Source: Eubacterium maltosivorans (GTDB taxonomy: Bacteria; Bacillota; Clostridia; Eubacteriales; Eubacteriaceae). Taken from it: DNA of 64,000 nucleotides. A program made the position numbers and the translations under genes. The notes below the pieces were generated by a model. It saw only the letters and a list, made by a program, of their open reading frames with translations, made no database searches and had not been told where the DNA came from. Where the stretch lies: positions 744,001-808,000 of the forward strand of contig NZ_CP029487.1 of the NCBI RefSeq assembly GCF_002441855.2, in the 5' to 3' direction. Positions 42,627-52,618 of the stretch are shown here, in pieces. Every line of letters begins with the position of its first letter. Positions within the stretch are counted from its first letter, which is position 1.

Positions 42627-42655
42627 ATCCTAATCCACTTTATCCAAGATGTCAA
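42627..42655 (-). promoter_or_regulatory. candidate promoter of tRNA-Ser
   Basis: TTGACA (42650-42655), 17 bp, TAGGAT (42627-42632), about 20 bp before the tRNA 5' end. Confidence 0.65.
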
Positions 42656-42798
42656 TTCTTTTTTCCTGAAAAAGCATGTGTCCTTTTAAAGATAATTTTC
42701 AAGAATACATTGTATAATATTAAAAAATTATTTTATTTCAGCAAAATATAAATCCAGAAGAATAAACGGATAATTAAAATGAAAGAAGGTTCCTGACA

Positions 42799-43197
42799 AT
42801 GCTCTACGAATTCGAACTAAAAACAGACCGTGAAAATATGCACAATATTACGCCTCAGGTGTGGGAGGCAGTTCAAAAAAGTGGTATTAAGGATGGTACG
42901 GTAACGGTCTTTGCCCCACACACCACAGCGGCCATTACCATCAATGAAAACGCCGACCCGGATGTGGTTCACGATATGCTTATCGGCCTTCGCCACATCT
43001 ACCCTGATCTTCCAGAATACCAGCATGCGGAAGGCAACAGTACAGCCCACTTAAAATCAAGCACTCTTGGTGTAAGCGAGACGATTATGCTGGTGGGCGG
43101 CAACCTGCTGCTGGGAACCTGGCAGGATATTTATTTCTGTGAGTTCGACGGTCCTCGAAACCGCCACTTTTATGTGCGGATTACAGAAGAAAAATAA
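42799..43197 (+). CDS. YjbQ family (UPF0047) protein
   Basis: A 132-residue protein with VTVFAPHTTAAITINENADPDV, HAEGNSTAHLKSSTLG and GTWQDIYFCEFDGPR, the full YjbQ pattern. E. coli YjbQ has weak thiamine-phosphate synthase activity; the biological role is unclear. GAAGG precedes the ATG and a TATAAT (42713-42718) lies upstream. Confidence 0.93.
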   Translation: MLYEFELKTDRENMHNITPQVWEAVQKSGIKDGTVTVFAPHTTAAITINENADPDVVHDMLIGLRHIYPDLPEYQHAEGNSTAHLKSSTLGVSETIMLVGGNLLLGTWQDIYFCEFDGPRNRHFYVRITEEK

Positions 43198-43203
43198 TGA
43201 CAC

Positions 43204-43244
43204 GAAGGCTGACACAGACCTGAACTGTGTCAGCCTTCTTTTTT
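43204..43244 (+). terminator. intrinsic terminator of the yjbQ gene
   Basis: A 14-bp perfect stem (43204-43217 / 43225-43238) with a 7-nt loop is followed by TTTTTT. The T-run overlaps the end of the convergent kinase gene. Confidence 0.92.
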
Positions 43245-44691
43245 AATATGTTCTATTTTCCCGGGTTAGATTAACATCATTCACCTCTGTGCTGTGAAAC
43301 ATCGGCAGAATGATTTTGACAGAAAAGTATTTATTGCACTCACTCTCAAAGGCTATTTTGCCATTCATAACACTTACAACTTTTTTCACGATGAAAAGAC
43401 CAAGGCCGTGATTCTGAATGGCGCTCTCCTCCTCGTTTTGAATATAATGGGTAGCACTTCGAATTTGCTTGAGCTTTTCCTGCGTGGCGCCAATGCCGTT
43501 ATCTGATACTGTCAGCTCGAGCTCCTCTGCTCTTTTTTCCAGCCTCACCACAATATCGCAACCATCTGGATTATGCCGGATACTGTTTTGTATCAAATTA
43601 ACAAGGACGCGTTCGAACAGTTTGGCGTCCCCTTTTACCAGACATCCGCCGCAGTTGTCATGGTAATCGAAGTCAATCGTATATTGCTCTGGAAGGCCAT
43701 TATTTAAAGTGTCACTGATGACCTGGCGCAGGCTTTCCATTACATCTATGGGCTCAAGGCACAAGGGCTGCATTTCGTATTCCAGCTTTGACGCCAGGTT
43801 CAGATCATTTACCAGTGAACGGATACGCAGGGCCTGATGGCTGATGGTTTCCCCCGCCTGTTGGGTTTCATTATCGTTACTTGCTTTAAGACCCTCAGCA
43901 TATCCTAAAATAATGGATAATGGCGTTCGTATATCATGGGATACTCCAGCGATCCAGTTAGCGCGAGCGTTATCCTTTTTTTTAAGGGCTTCATTTTTTT
44001 GGGATAATATAGCTGAGGTTTGATTAATACTCGCGAACACCTCTGAGAAGGCCCCTTTTTCTTTAAGGCTGACGGGACAATTCCTGGAGAGAGCATCTAA
44101 TCCCGCCACTACATTTTTGACCGGACGCATCATCAGGGTTCCGCTGATAATATAAATTACCATCACAGCCAAAAGACTAAACACCAGCATCAGGGGCAGG
44201 GCCTGAGTAATGGTCTTCTGAAGCACAGGTATGCTGTAATACTTATCGCCAAGACGCATATAGCTGTCCTTTGGAAAGCCCAAAACCAAAAGACCATTGG
44301 GATTTTCCCAGGTAAAAGCTGGGTAATCTTTCAAGTAATAGCGGGAAAAACCGGCGATATCTGTTGGCGTAAAATGACTGGGAACCTCCGGCGGCACATG
44401 GTCGTTCCAGATAACGTCACTGCTGCTATTGTCAATGAGTATGGCCCAGGCGCCGCTCTCTGTTAACAAGTTTTTTCCTTCTTCTGAAAGCTCAAGCCTT
44501 CCATCCTCACTTTCCAGCAGTCCCTCAGATACTTTTTCAATGATAGCGCCTGGCGACTTTTTCAGATCTCCAGTCACTGGATTGACCGCAATGGCATAAC
44601 CCAAATACAGATTGAGCACAAAGAGCACAATGATGGAAAGCATAATCAAAACCACATAGCGTCTGAAAAAGAATCGGATATGCTTAAACAT
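43243..44691 (-). CDS. membrane sensor histidine kinase
   Basis: A 482-residue kinase. Two transmembrane helices (about 12-35 and 167-188) flank an extracytoplasmic domain, then a HAMP linker, the HisKA motif GVSHDIRTPLSII and the ATPase boxes NLIQNSIRHN, DNGIGA and GLGLFIVKK. It is paired with the response regulator 12 bp upstream and divergent from an ABC transporter operon. Confidence 0.94.
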   Translation of the reverse strand: MFKHIRFFFRRYVVLIMLSIIVLFVLNLYLGYAIAVNPVTGDLKKSPGAIIEKVSEGLLESEDGRLELSEEGKNLLTESGAWAILIDNSSSDVIWNDHVPPEVPSHFTPTDIAGFSRYYLKDYPAFTWENPNGLLVLGFPKDSYMRLGDKYYSIPVLQKTITQALPLMLVFSLLAVMVIYIISGTLMMRPVKNVVAGLDALSRNCPVSLKEKGAFSEVFASINQTSAILSQKNEALKKKDNARANWIAGVSHDIRTPLSIILGYAEGLKASNDNETQQAGETISHQALRIRSLVNDLNLASKLEYEMQPLCLEPIDVMESLRQVISDTLNNGLPEQYTIDFDYHDNCGGCLVKGDAKLFERVLVNLIQNSIRHNPDGCDIVVRLEKRAEELELTVSDNGIGATQEKLKQIRSATHYIQNEEESAIQNHGLGLFIVKKVVSVMNGKIAFESECNKYFSVKIILPMFHSTEVNDVNLTRENRTY

Positions 44692-44703
44692 GATATTGCT
44701 CCT

Positions 44704-45399
44704 CTATTTGCTCACTAACAGCTTATAACCCAGCCCCTTGGCCGTCACAAGGGCTTTTGGATGGCTGGGATCTGCCTCGATTTTTTCCCGGATACGGCCT
44801 ATATGCGCCATAAGCGGTTTTTCATAACCATAGCTATCGCCCTCCCATACATAGTCGCAGAGGGAGCCAATCGTCACAATTTTTCCTGCATTTTCATAAA
44901 GTTTTTGGAGGATAGCATGCTCTTTGGCGGTAAGAGGCAGATGCTCCTCTCCCCTGATAATCTCAGCGCGATCCAGATCGATTGTGGCGTCGGCCAGGGT
45001 AAAGGTCGGCGCTTCGTTTTTGTAGGCACGTTTTAAAATAGCTGTGATCCTGAACACAAGCTCCTTGGGCAGAAAGGGCTTGATAATATAATCATCCGCT
45101 CCCAAACCAAAGCCGGTGAACCGGTCCTCGGCATTGCCCCGGGCTGATAAAAAAAGCACCGGGATATCCGAAGAATTCCGGATGAATTTAAGCAGCTCAA
45201 AACCCTCACCATCTGGCAGCATTACATCAAGAACTGCCATATCTGGAGCTTTTTCCAGAAAAACAGTCATACCCTCGGCCACGCTCGACGCTGTATAAAC
45301 CTTCGCAAAGCCTTCATTTTCGAGTATCTTATGCACCAGCTTTAAAAGCTCTGGCTCATCGTCGACCAGAAGAATGCCTTTATCTTTAATGTAATCCAT
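44704..45399 (-). CDS. OmpR/PhoB-family response regulator
   Basis: A 231-residue regulator with a receiver domain (LLVDDEPELL, AVLDVMLPDGEGF, IIKPFLP) and a winged-helix domain ending ALVTAKGLGYKLL. It is divergent from the ABC genes at 45552-47956, which it probably activates. Confidence 0.95.
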   Translation of the reverse strand: MDYIKDKGILLVDDEPELLKLVHKILENEGFAKVYTASSVAEGMTVFLEKAPDMAVLDVMLPDGEGFELLKFIRNSSDIPVLFLSARGNAEDRFTGFGLGADDYIIKPFLPKELVFRITAILKRAYKNEAPTFTLADATIDLDRAEIIRGEEHLPLTAKEHAILQKLYENAGKIVTIGSLCDYVWEGDSYGYEKPLMAHIGRIREKIEADPSHPKALVTAKGLGYKLLVSK

Positions 45400-45488
45400 C
45401 GTTTCACCTCCTGTTTTAAAAAATTATACCACATTTTGGGTGTCTGCCACCGCCGCAGACAAAAAAGTAGACTAAAAGTAGAACAGGC

Positions 45489-45505
45489 GTAAAGCAGCTG
45501 TAAAG
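45489..45505 (+). promoter_or_regulatory. candidate response-regulator box
   Basis: GTAAAG occurs twice with an 11-bp period (45489-45494 and 45500-45505), the usual layout of OmpR-family binding sites. It lies upstream of the ABC operon and between it and the divergent RR gene. Confidence 0.55.
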
Positions 45506-45551
45506 TGACGGTGGTAAGCTAAAACCAGCTTAGAAAAAGGAGTACAGAAAA

Positions 45552-46460
45552 ATGAAAAACATTGTTGAAACAAAACAGCTTTGTAAAGAGTATGATTCGA
45601 TCTATCGTGTTAAGCATTTAAGCCTTCAAGTACGAGAGGGCGAGGTTTACGGCTTTCTTGGGCCAAACGGCGCCGGAAAATCCACGACCATGAAAATGCT
45701 TCTGGGCCTGGCACGCCCCACCTCTGGCGATATCACTGTTTTTGGCAAACCCTTCACAGTGGAGAATCGCCTGGATATTTTAAAACATACCGGCTCTCTC
45801 ATTGAGTCTCCATCCTACTATGGACATCTGACCGCCCGCGAAAACATGCACATTTTACAAAAACTTTCAAATGTTTCTGAAAAGGACGCTCTCGAGGCCC
45901 TGCGCATCGTACGGCTTGACAAGCAGCTGGACAAAAAAGTGAGCCAGTTTTCTTTTGGCATGAAGCAGCGCCTTGGCATCGCCATGGCCATCGCAGGCTT
46001 CCCAAGACTTCTAATTCTCGACGAGCCTACTAACGGTCTTGACCCTGCAGGGATCGAAGAAATCCGTGAATTGATCAAATCTCTTCCCGCAAAGTACGGT
46101 ATTACCGTGATGATTTCAAGCCATCTGCTCAGCGAAATTGACCAGATGGCCACCACCTGCGGTATCATTAACCATGGAGAGCTTATATTTCAGGGAAGCT
46201 TAAAATCGCTCCACGCCTACAGCAGCGCCAGCGTAGCTTTTAAAACCAGCAATCCAGTCGAAACAGGAACGTTGCTGCACCGGATGAAGCCCAAGATAGA
46301 AAACGACACTGTTCTCATCCGCGGCGTTGACGATAAAATGACGGCTAGGATCAACCGATTGCTCATAGAAAAGGGTATTGATGTCTACCGCATTGAAGAG
46401 CATGTACTGAGCCTCGAGGATATTTTCCTGAAGCTTACTGGCAAAGGAGGCGCGCTGTAA
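45552..46460 (+). CDS. ABC transporter ATP-binding protein (BcrA/LanF type)
   Basis: A 302-residue ATPase with Walker A GPNGAGKST, signature SFGMKQR, Walker B LLILDEPTNGLDP and the SSH H-loop. The C-terminal extension is of the BcrA type. It starts an ATPase-permease-permease operon next to a two-component system and overlaps the next gene by one base. Confidence 0.93.
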   Translation: MKNIVETKQLCKEYDSIYRVKHLSLQVREGEVYGFLGPNGAGKSTTMKMLLGLARPTSGDITVFGKPFTVENRLDILKHTGSLIESPSYYGHLTARENMHILQKLSNVSEKDALEALRIVRLDKQLDKKVSQFSFGMKQRLGIAMAIAGFPRLLILDEPTNGLDPAGIEEIRELIKSLPAKYGITVMISSHLLSEIDQMATTCGIINHGELIFQGSLKSLHAYSSASVAFKTSNPVETGTLLHRMKPKIENDTVLIRGVDDKMTARINRLLIEKGIDVYRIEEHVLSLEDIFLKLTGKGGAL

Positions 46461-47209
46461 TGACCTATTTAAAGCTAGAATTTTACAAGCTGAAGCGCCG
46501 ACGGGTCTTTCTGACGACCACGGCCATTCTGCTGATCCAGGCTGTCTGGGTCATTGCTGCTACAGACCAGTATCTATCAAAAGGACGAATGCTTGATTTC
46601 CCATGGGAATCCCTGCTCATGACCTTTACCTCCATGCAGGTGATTTTCTTCCCCATTGCCGCAGCACTACTCAGCAGCCGGATCTGCGATATTGAGCATA
46701 TGGGCAATACGCTAAAATGGCTGGAGACAACCTCTGAAACCAGGAGCCGCCTCTACTTTGCCAAATTTTCCGCCAGCAACCTGCTCCTCTTTATGTCCTC
46801 GCTCATCACCTTTGGCAGTCTGATTGTCTATGGGTTTTTCGTCAGGGCCTTTGCTGGCCTTTTTCCTGTCACAGCCTTCCTGACGGCTCTGATGGGTACA
46901 GCCTTGGTTAACGCGGCTTTGATCAGCCTTTTTCAAGGGATTGCATTTTATTTTAAAAACCAGCTGATTGTGATGGTGGCAGGTATTGTCTTTGGCTTTC
47001 TGGGAATCATGGGCAGCCTTCTCCCCTCTGCTTTGAGACATCTGGTTTTATCCTGTTACTATCTAGATTTATCTCCTGCGACCATGGCTTATCCTTCAGG
47101 GGAAATCCTGCTGACACCGGTACCAGCCTGGCCCTTTGCCATTGCGCTCTTTCTGGGGATTATCCTTTATTTTGCCGGTCGTTACTGTATCTGCAAAAAA
47201 GAGTTTTGA
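46460..47209 (+). CDS. ABC-2 permease (first) of a peptide-antibiotic resistance-type transporter
   Basis: A 249-residue, six-helix permease starting TYLKLEFYKLKRRRVFL, the pattern of LanE/MutE-type proteins. It is coupled to the ATPase gene by a TAATG overlap and followed 12 bp later by its partner permease. Confidence 0.86.
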   Translation: MTYLKLEFYKLKRRRVFLTTTAILLIQAVWVIAATDQYLSKGRMLDFPWESLLMTFTSMQVIFFPIAAALLSSRICDIEHMGNTLKWLETTSETRSRLYFAKFSASNLLLFMSSLITFGSLIVYGFFVRAFAGLFPVTAFLTALMGTALVNAALISLFQGIAFYFKNQLIVMVAGIVFGFLGIMGSLLPSALRHLVLSCYYLDLSPATMAYPSGEILLTPVPAWPFAIALFLGIILYFAGRYCICKKEF

Positions 47210-47221
47210 AAGGAGTTTATC

Positions 47222-47956
47222 ATGTTAAAAAATGCTATTTTAACTGAAGGCCTGAAGCTTAGGGGTTCAAAAATCGCTTTGCCAATAATCCTTTTACCGC
47301 TGATCAGTGTTCTGCTTGGCAGCGGCAATTATGCGGTTAATCCACACGAGCTTACCAATGGATGGTACAGTCTCTGGACGCAAGTTGCTCTGTTTTACGG
47401 CTATTTCTTTTATCCGATCATTATTGCCATCTGCTGCGCATACATCATGCGTCTTGAAAAGAATAATCATAACTGGAACGCAGTTATGACCTATCCAGTC
47501 CGGCCAAGAACGGTTATCTTGTCAAAGCTTATTATCATTGGTTTCATCAGTCTGATTGTCCAGGCTTTTTTGATCATACTCTATCTGACAGCTGGACTTC
47601 TTCTTGGTGTGAAAGGCAGCTTTCCGCTGGATATTTTAAACTTCTGTCTCTGCGGCTTTACGGCCTCCCTCGCAGTAGCGGCCATTCAGCTTTATTTATC
47701 CATGGTCATTAAAAGCTTTGCCCTGCCCATCGGCATCTGTCTAGGCACCTGTGTGCTGGGATTAGGGCTCTGCGTCACTGGCCTGTGGATGCTCTATCCC
47801 ACTTCTCTGCTGGTCAAAAGCTTTAGCGCTCTGAACCAGGCTGCGCTCAGCCCTCTTGAATTTATTTTATTTTTTATCCTCAGTGCTCTGTATCTCTTTG
47901 TTTTCACAAGACTGGCAATCCGCCGCCTGACAAGGCGGGATATCGTGACACCATAG
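47222..47956 (+). CDS. ABC-2 permease (second) of a peptide-antibiotic resistance-type transporter
   Basis: A 244-residue, six-helix permease (LanG/MutG-like). AAAGGAG precedes the ATG. The three-gene unit ends at a strong terminator. Confidence 0.86.
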   Translation: MLKNAILTEGLKLRGSKIALPIILLPLISVLLGSGNYAVNPHELTNGWYSLWTQVALFYGYFFYPIIIAICCAYIMRLEKNNHNWNAVMTYPVRPRTVILSKLIIIGFISLIVQAFLIILYLTAGLLLGVKGSFPLDILNFCLCGFTASLAVAAIQLYLSMVIKSFALPIGICLGTCVLGLGLCVTGLWMLYPTSLLVKSFSALNQAALSPLEFILFFILSALYLFVFTRLAIRRLTRRDIVTP

Positions 47957-48002
47957 AACAGATACGCCGAAACGATATACCCTGCTCTGAGCATGACAAT
48001 TT

Positions 48003-48045
48003 AAAAAGGTTCCTGCCGGTGATTAACCGGAAAGAACCTTTTTTT
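48003..48045 (+). terminator. intrinsic terminator of the ABC operon
   Basis: AAAGGTTC / GAACCTTT with an inner CCGGT / ACCGG stem is followed by seven T. Confidence 0.88.
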
Positions 48046-48070
48046 ATAAAATACTAACAGGGGTTAAGTG

Positions 48071-49555
48071 TTAGTGTCTAATCCAATTCAGCGAACGTTT
48101 TACGGCTTCTTTCCACTCCAGACTATGGGTGTCACGAAGCACAGGGTCAATTTTGGGTTCAAAGACCTGGTCTGTGTTCAATACATTTTTGACATCTTCC
48201 AGGCCAATCATGTTAATATACAGCGCTGCCATCAGTGCTGCTCCAAGGCTGGTGGCCTCCAGTGTGTCAGGACGTGACACTCTGGCGTCACAGTAATCTG
48301 CCAGCATCTGGACTAACAGGTTGTTTTCAGAAGCGCCGCCGTCAATCTTGATTTCCTCAATTTTTACATTGCATTCCTGTTCTACCACATCCAGAATATC
48401 CTTGATGCCAAAGGCGATACATTCAAGGGTTGCGCGGGCAATATGGGCTTCTGTGGTTCCGCGGGTAATACCGATGAGCATACCGCGGGCAAAGGGATCG
48501 TTGTGCGGTGTGGTCAGTCCAACCAGAGCCGGTACGAAGTAAACGCCGTTGGTATCTGGAACTGAAGCCGCCAAAGCCTCAATATCTGAAGATTTCCGAA
48601 TGATTTTCAGGCCGTCACGCAGCCACTGGACTGCTGAACCGGTAACAGACACAAAGCCTTCAACTGCATAGGTTATGGTGTCGCCAAGCTTCCAGGCGAT
48701 CAGGTTATCCACACCGCCTGAGGCAATATTAAATTCTGAACCAATGTTAATATCCATAAAGCTGCCGGTACCATTGGTGCATTTCATGGTCCCGGGTTCA
48801 AGACATCCCTGGGCAAACAATGCGGACTGCTGATCTGCAACCGCCCCGGTGATCGGGATTGCGCTGCCAAAAAGATCGGTGGTTCCATAGTCGGAGGATT
48901 CTGACTGAATAACTGGAAAAATATCCTCCGGGACACCGATATAATCCAGAAACTCTTTGTGCCATTCACCGGTTCTCAGATCAATACAGCCGCTGCTGGA
49001 GGCGTTAGAGCAGGAAACCGCATGTGTCTTTCCGCCCGTCAGCTTCCAGATCATCCATGTATCCATAGTTCCATATAGTGCTTCGCCATTTTCGATTTTT
49101 TCTTTGATTTCCTGCATATTGTCCATATACCATTTAATGATCAGGGCATTGTTGTGCGGCGCGATTACCTTACCGGTCTCCTGTAAAATCTTTTCCGCCC
49201 ACTCGGTCTGCTTAATGGCGTCTACGGCCTGTCCGGTTCGGCTGTCCTGCCATACAATGGCATTGTACAGCGGTTCGCCGGTATTTTTATCCCAGATAAC
49301 GCAGGTGTTCCGCTGATTTGTAATGCCCATGCAGGCAATATCATCACTGCTGAGTCCTGCCATCTCAATGGCCTCGCGGCAGACGCCCACACTCTTAGCA
49401 TAGATTTCCATGGCGTCGTGCTCAACCATGTTTTCCTGCGGCGTGTACTGCGTAAATTCCTGATAGGCCTGTGCGGCAATGTTAAAACCCGAATCAAAAA
49501 TCAAAGCCCGAGTACCCGTAGTGCCTTCATCAATTACTAATACATATTTCCCCAT
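48071..49555 (-). CDS. glpK: glycerol kinase
   Basis: A 494-residue FGGY kinase that makes glycerol 3-phosphate. VLVIDEGTTGTRALIFD, AIVWQDSRT, GAVADQQSALFAQGC and KIDGGASENNLLVQ match GlpK throughout. The ATG at 49555 follows GAGGAG at good spacing. It is last in a four-gene operon with two FAD enzymes and another FGGY kinase. The usual GlpF and GlpO neighbours are absent. Confidence 0.95.
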   Translation of the reverse strand: MGKYVLVIDEGTTGTRALIFDSGFNIAAQAYQEFTQYTPQENMVEHDAMEIYAKSVGVCREAIEMAGLSSDDIACMGITNQRNTCVIWDKNTGEPLYNAIVWQDSRTGQAVDAIKQTEWAEKILQETGKVIAPHNNALIIKWYMDNMQEIKEKIENGEALYGTMDTWMIWKLTGGKTHAVSCSNASSSGCIDLRTGEWHKEFLDYIGVPEDIFPVIQSESSDYGTTDLFGSAIPITGAVADQQSALFAQGCLEPGTMKCTNGTGSFMDINIGSEFNIASGGVDNLIAWKLGDTITYAVEGFVSVTGSAVQWLRDGLKIIRKSSDIEALAASVPDTNGVYFVPALVGLTTPHNDPFARGMLIGITRGTTEAHIARATLECIAFGIKDILDVVEQECNVKIEEIKIDGGASENNLLVQMLADYCDARVSRPDTLEATSLGAALMAALYINMIGLEDVKNVLNTDQVFEPKIDPVLRDTHSLEWKEAVKRSLNWIRH

Positions 49556-49596
49556 TTTATCTCTCCTCATATAAATATTTAATTTTACCCCTAAAA

Positions 49597-51024
49597 TTAT
49601 CTTTCGACTAACAGAACGCCCTTATTCATAATGTGGTTTGGATCGAGCGCATCCTTTAAGCGATACATCAATTCATAGGATGAGCCGTGCTCCTGCGGCA
49701 TCCATTTTGTCCGGTATTTTCCGGAACCATGATGATGTGCGATGCTTCCGCCCCGCTTTAGTGTTTCTTCCATAATAATGCTGACCAGATCCATATAATC
49801 TTTCTGTACGGCATCGACCCCCTTGTCCGCTAAGAAATTAAACCGGCAATAAATATTTGTCCCTGTGAGGTAGCTGTGTGAGGAATGCGCGCCGACAAAG
49901 GAAATATTGCTTATTTCATTCTGAATTCTCTCGATCATCGCTTCATAGATGTCCCCGATCTCCGACCAGTTGGCAGCTATTTCAGTGGTGTCTGAAACTA
50001 GCCCCTTATTGTAATTGATGGGCTTATCAATGTTCGGGCAGGAATCGTTTCGTGTTTCCAGCCAGACCTCTACAGGTTTGGTACCCAAGTCTAACAGCTC
50101 GTATTCGCCTGCCAGCTTTTCAATGGCTTCGCCTGTAACCCTCGCGATTTCCGCCGGCCCCTCAGCGATAAACAGAAGCATGGCATAACCCTCTGGGGCA
50201 GGCGCTCCCATACGTTCCGCTACCTCATATTTGTCATGAAGGCGCACTACGGCCGGCTTGTAGCCTGCAATCATAACCTCCCGGATAAAGTCAAGCCCCT
50301 GCTTCATGCCGATAACACCATAAGCGTGCATCCATCGATTTTCTGGCTTGTAAGGGTACAATTTTAGGGAAACCTCTGTCACGAAACCCAGCATCCCCTC
50401 ACTGCCGATGAACAGATGCCTGAGATCTGGTCCGGTGGAACGTCTCGGTACATTTTTTATACGGACAATGGTGCCGTCTGCCAGCACAGCTTCCAGACCG
50501 ACGATCACATCCTCAATACCGCCGTAAAGGGTTGAAAACTGGCCAATGCTCCGGGTTGCCACCAGCCCGCCAAGGCTGGCAAGGGGCAAGGACTGCGGAT
50601 AATGCCCGGTTGTGTAGCCCTTTTTGTTCAACACCTCCTCAAGATATTCCAGAGGTGTGCCGCACTTGGCAGTTACAATCCGATTTTTCTCATCAATCTC
50701 AATAATCTCATTCATATCTGAGCCGTCTAAAATCACGCCGCCTTCCACTGGCTCCAGACCCATGGTAACACTGGAACCGCCGGTTCTGGGCACCACATCG
50801 GCCTTGTTTGCATTTAAAAATTTTAATACCTCTGAAGCCTGTTGAGTGTCAGCAGGTTTTACAACACAGGCAGCCTTTGGCACCCATATTTTTCCATCTG
50901 ACCGGTGATAACGGCGAAAACCGATATAATCTCTGGATGCCACCTCGATACTGGCATCGTCTGTGATTACCCGGTCGTCGCCGGCCACCTTTTTAAGACC
51001 TAAAATCAACTCTTCCTGTTTCAT
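49597..51024 (-). CDS. FAD-binding oxidase of the AGPS/GlcD type
   Basis: A 475-residue FAD-linked oxidase (PF01565 plus PF02913). The FAD-binding PRTGGSSVTMGLEPVEGGVILD and the C-terminal SIAHHHGSGKYRTKW are closest to alkyldihydroxyacetonephosphate synthases, where the His cluster is catalytic. Bacterial members also oxidise 2-hydroxyacids or polyols. The operon has glycerol kinase and a GlpA-like enzyme, so a three-carbon phosphate or ether-lipid substrate is plausible but unproved. Confidence 0.85.
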   Translation of the reverse strand: MKQEELILGLKKVAGDDRVITDDASIEVASRDYIGFRRYHRSDGKIWVPKAACVVKPADTQQASEVLKFLNANKADVVPRTGGSSVTMGLEPVEGGVILDGSDMNEIIEIDEKNRIVTAKCGTPLEYLEEVLNKKGYTTGHYPQSLPLASLGGLVATRSIGQFSTLYGGIEDVIVGLEAVLADGTIVRIKNVPRRSTGPDLRHLFIGSEGMLGFVTEVSLKLYPYKPENRWMHAYGVIGMKQGLDFIREVMIAGYKPAVVRLHDKYEVAERMGAPAPEGYAMLLFIAEGPAEIARVTGEAIEKLAGEYELLDLGTKPVEVWLETRNDSCPNIDKPINYNKGLVSDTTEIAANWSEIGDIYEAMIERIQNEISNISFVGAHSSHSYLTGTNIYCRFNFLADKGVDAVQKDYMDLVSIIMEETLKRGGSIAHHHGSGKYRTKWMPQEHGSSYELMYRLKDALDPNHIMNKGVLLVER

Positions 51025-51063
51025 GCGCTTTCTCCATTCTGTTGTGTATTTTATTTAAAACGG

Positions 51064-52590
51064 CTAAGCCGTTATTTCAGCAATTTCCTTCAATAAATCC
51101 TCATTAATGGTGTAACACTGACTGAACACGCGGTCCATCAGCTTCTGGTATACAGCATGGTGCTCTGCGATCGGGGTATAGGTTTTTGTCTGCTGCCCCA
51201 TGGCTTCGACAGCCTGCTGAAAATCCGGAAAGATCCCCGCTCCCACCGCCGCGCAGATTGCACAGCCTAAAGAACAGGTTTCAGTTTCGACAGATTTTTT
51301 AACCGGGATATTGAATACATCTGCAATGGTCTGTACGGCTGTGGCGCTCTTGCTTCCGCCGCCTCCAACGCGAAGCTCTGCAATGGATTTTCCAATGATG
51401 CTGCACATTTCATCTGTGCTGACTTTAAGCTGCATCACAATGCCTTCGATCAATGACCGGAACATGTGGGCTCTTTTATGGCGGTGGTCAAAACCAATAA
51501 ACATGCCCTTGGCGGCAGGCTTATCCCAGTTGGATTTCCAGTCTGGAATCGTCACCAGCCCCTCGCTGCCTGCCGGGATGCTCTCTGCTTCCCTGTCAAG
51601 GTAGGCTTCAATAGTCATCCCAAGCTTCTCCGCCTTGGCGTCAAGTCCTTCGGCCAGATTATCCCTAAACCATGATACCAGCCAAAACCCCTTTGATATT
51701 GCCGCCTCAGCATGCCATGTGCCTGGAACAGACGCCAGATAGGTGCGGTGCTTCAGTTTTTTGTAAGCATCTGGGATATACTTTTCTCCCACGATGTCCA
51801 GGCCGCTCAGGGTTCCCAACGTAATGTATGCCTGCCCGTCACTGATAGAGCCAGAGCCTAAAACCTCACACTGCTTATCACCCGCACAGGCCACCACCGG
51901 GCAGCCCTCTGGAAAGCCTGTAAGCGCTGCCGCCTCCGCTGTGACATGACCCATCACCTGCCCAGGCTCCACAAAGCGCGCCAGCTGACTGCGCTTCAGC
52001 CCCATTTTTTCAAAGACTTCATCATCCTTATACAGTTCCCAGTGCTCCCTGTCTACAGGCATTCCCAGATTGTTGGCCAGGGTATCCACATAGCCGCCAA
52101 AAAGCTGATAGCCCATGTAGCCCGGAGCCGTCAGATATTTGTGTATTCTTCCGGCAAGCTCTGGAGAATTCGTTTTCATCCAGTTCATTCTTGAATAATT
52201 CCTGAGATAATCACACCAGGGGTCCATCGCTTCAGTGGACGGCGGTAAATGATCGGCGTTCTCACGCCACCGCAAATCCATCCAGCTGATGGGTCTGCAA
52301 AGCTGGCGGTTATCCTCTCCGACAAAAAAGGTGGTTCCCCGCTGCCCGGATAAGCCGATCGCGGCGATTTCATGAACGTCACCCTTGAATTTTGAAAACA
52401 AATCGTCGCAGGCATGGCAGAGGCCGTTCCACAGATCGTCGTAGTCATGTACTGCATAACCTGCCTTTTCAGCAATCAACGGCGGGTGGGCGGCAGTGCC
52501 CATACAGACCTTCTGGCCTCTGGTATCAAAAATGATCACTCTGGTACTCTGTGTGCCGCTGTCAATACCTACCACATATTTTTTATCCAT
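51064..52590 (-). CDS. FGGY family carbohydrate kinase
   Basis: A 508-residue sugar or polyol kinase. GIDSGTQSTRVIIFD, AIGLSGQRGTTFFVGED, SWMDLRW, ACAGDKQCEVLGSG and RVGGGGSKSATAVQTIADVF cover the family motifs. It resembles xylulokinase-like proteins, but the exact substrate is not clear. It lies between a BON-GlpA-like enzyme and the AGPS-like oxidase. Confidence 0.87.
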   Translation of the reverse strand: MDKKYVVGIDSGTQSTRVIIFDTRGQKVCMGTAAHPPLIAEKAGYAVHDYDDLWNGLCHACDDLFSKFKGDVHEIAAIGLSGQRGTTFFVGEDNRQLCRPISWMDLRWRENADHLPPSTEAMDPWCDYLRNYSRMNWMKTNSPELAGRIHKYLTAPGYMGYQLFGGYVDTLANNLGMPVDREHWELYKDDEVFEKMGLKRSQLARFVEPGQVMGHVTAEAAALTGFPEGCPVVACAGDKQCEVLGSGSISDGQAYITLGTLSGLDIVGEKYIPDAYKKLKHRTYLASVPGTWHAEAAISKGFWLVSWFRDNLAEGLDAKAEKLGMTIEAYLDREAESIPAGSEGLVTIPDWKSNWDKPAAKGMFIGFDHRHKRAHMFRSLIEGIVMQLKVSTDEMCSIIGKSIAELRVGGGGSKSATAVQTIADVFNIPVKKSVETETCSLGCAICAAVGAGIFPDFQQAVEAMGQQTKTYTPIAEHHAVYQKLMDRVFSQCYTINEDLLKEIAEITA

Positions 52591-52618
52591 TACTCTTTAC
52601 CCCTCATTGCGTTTGTGT

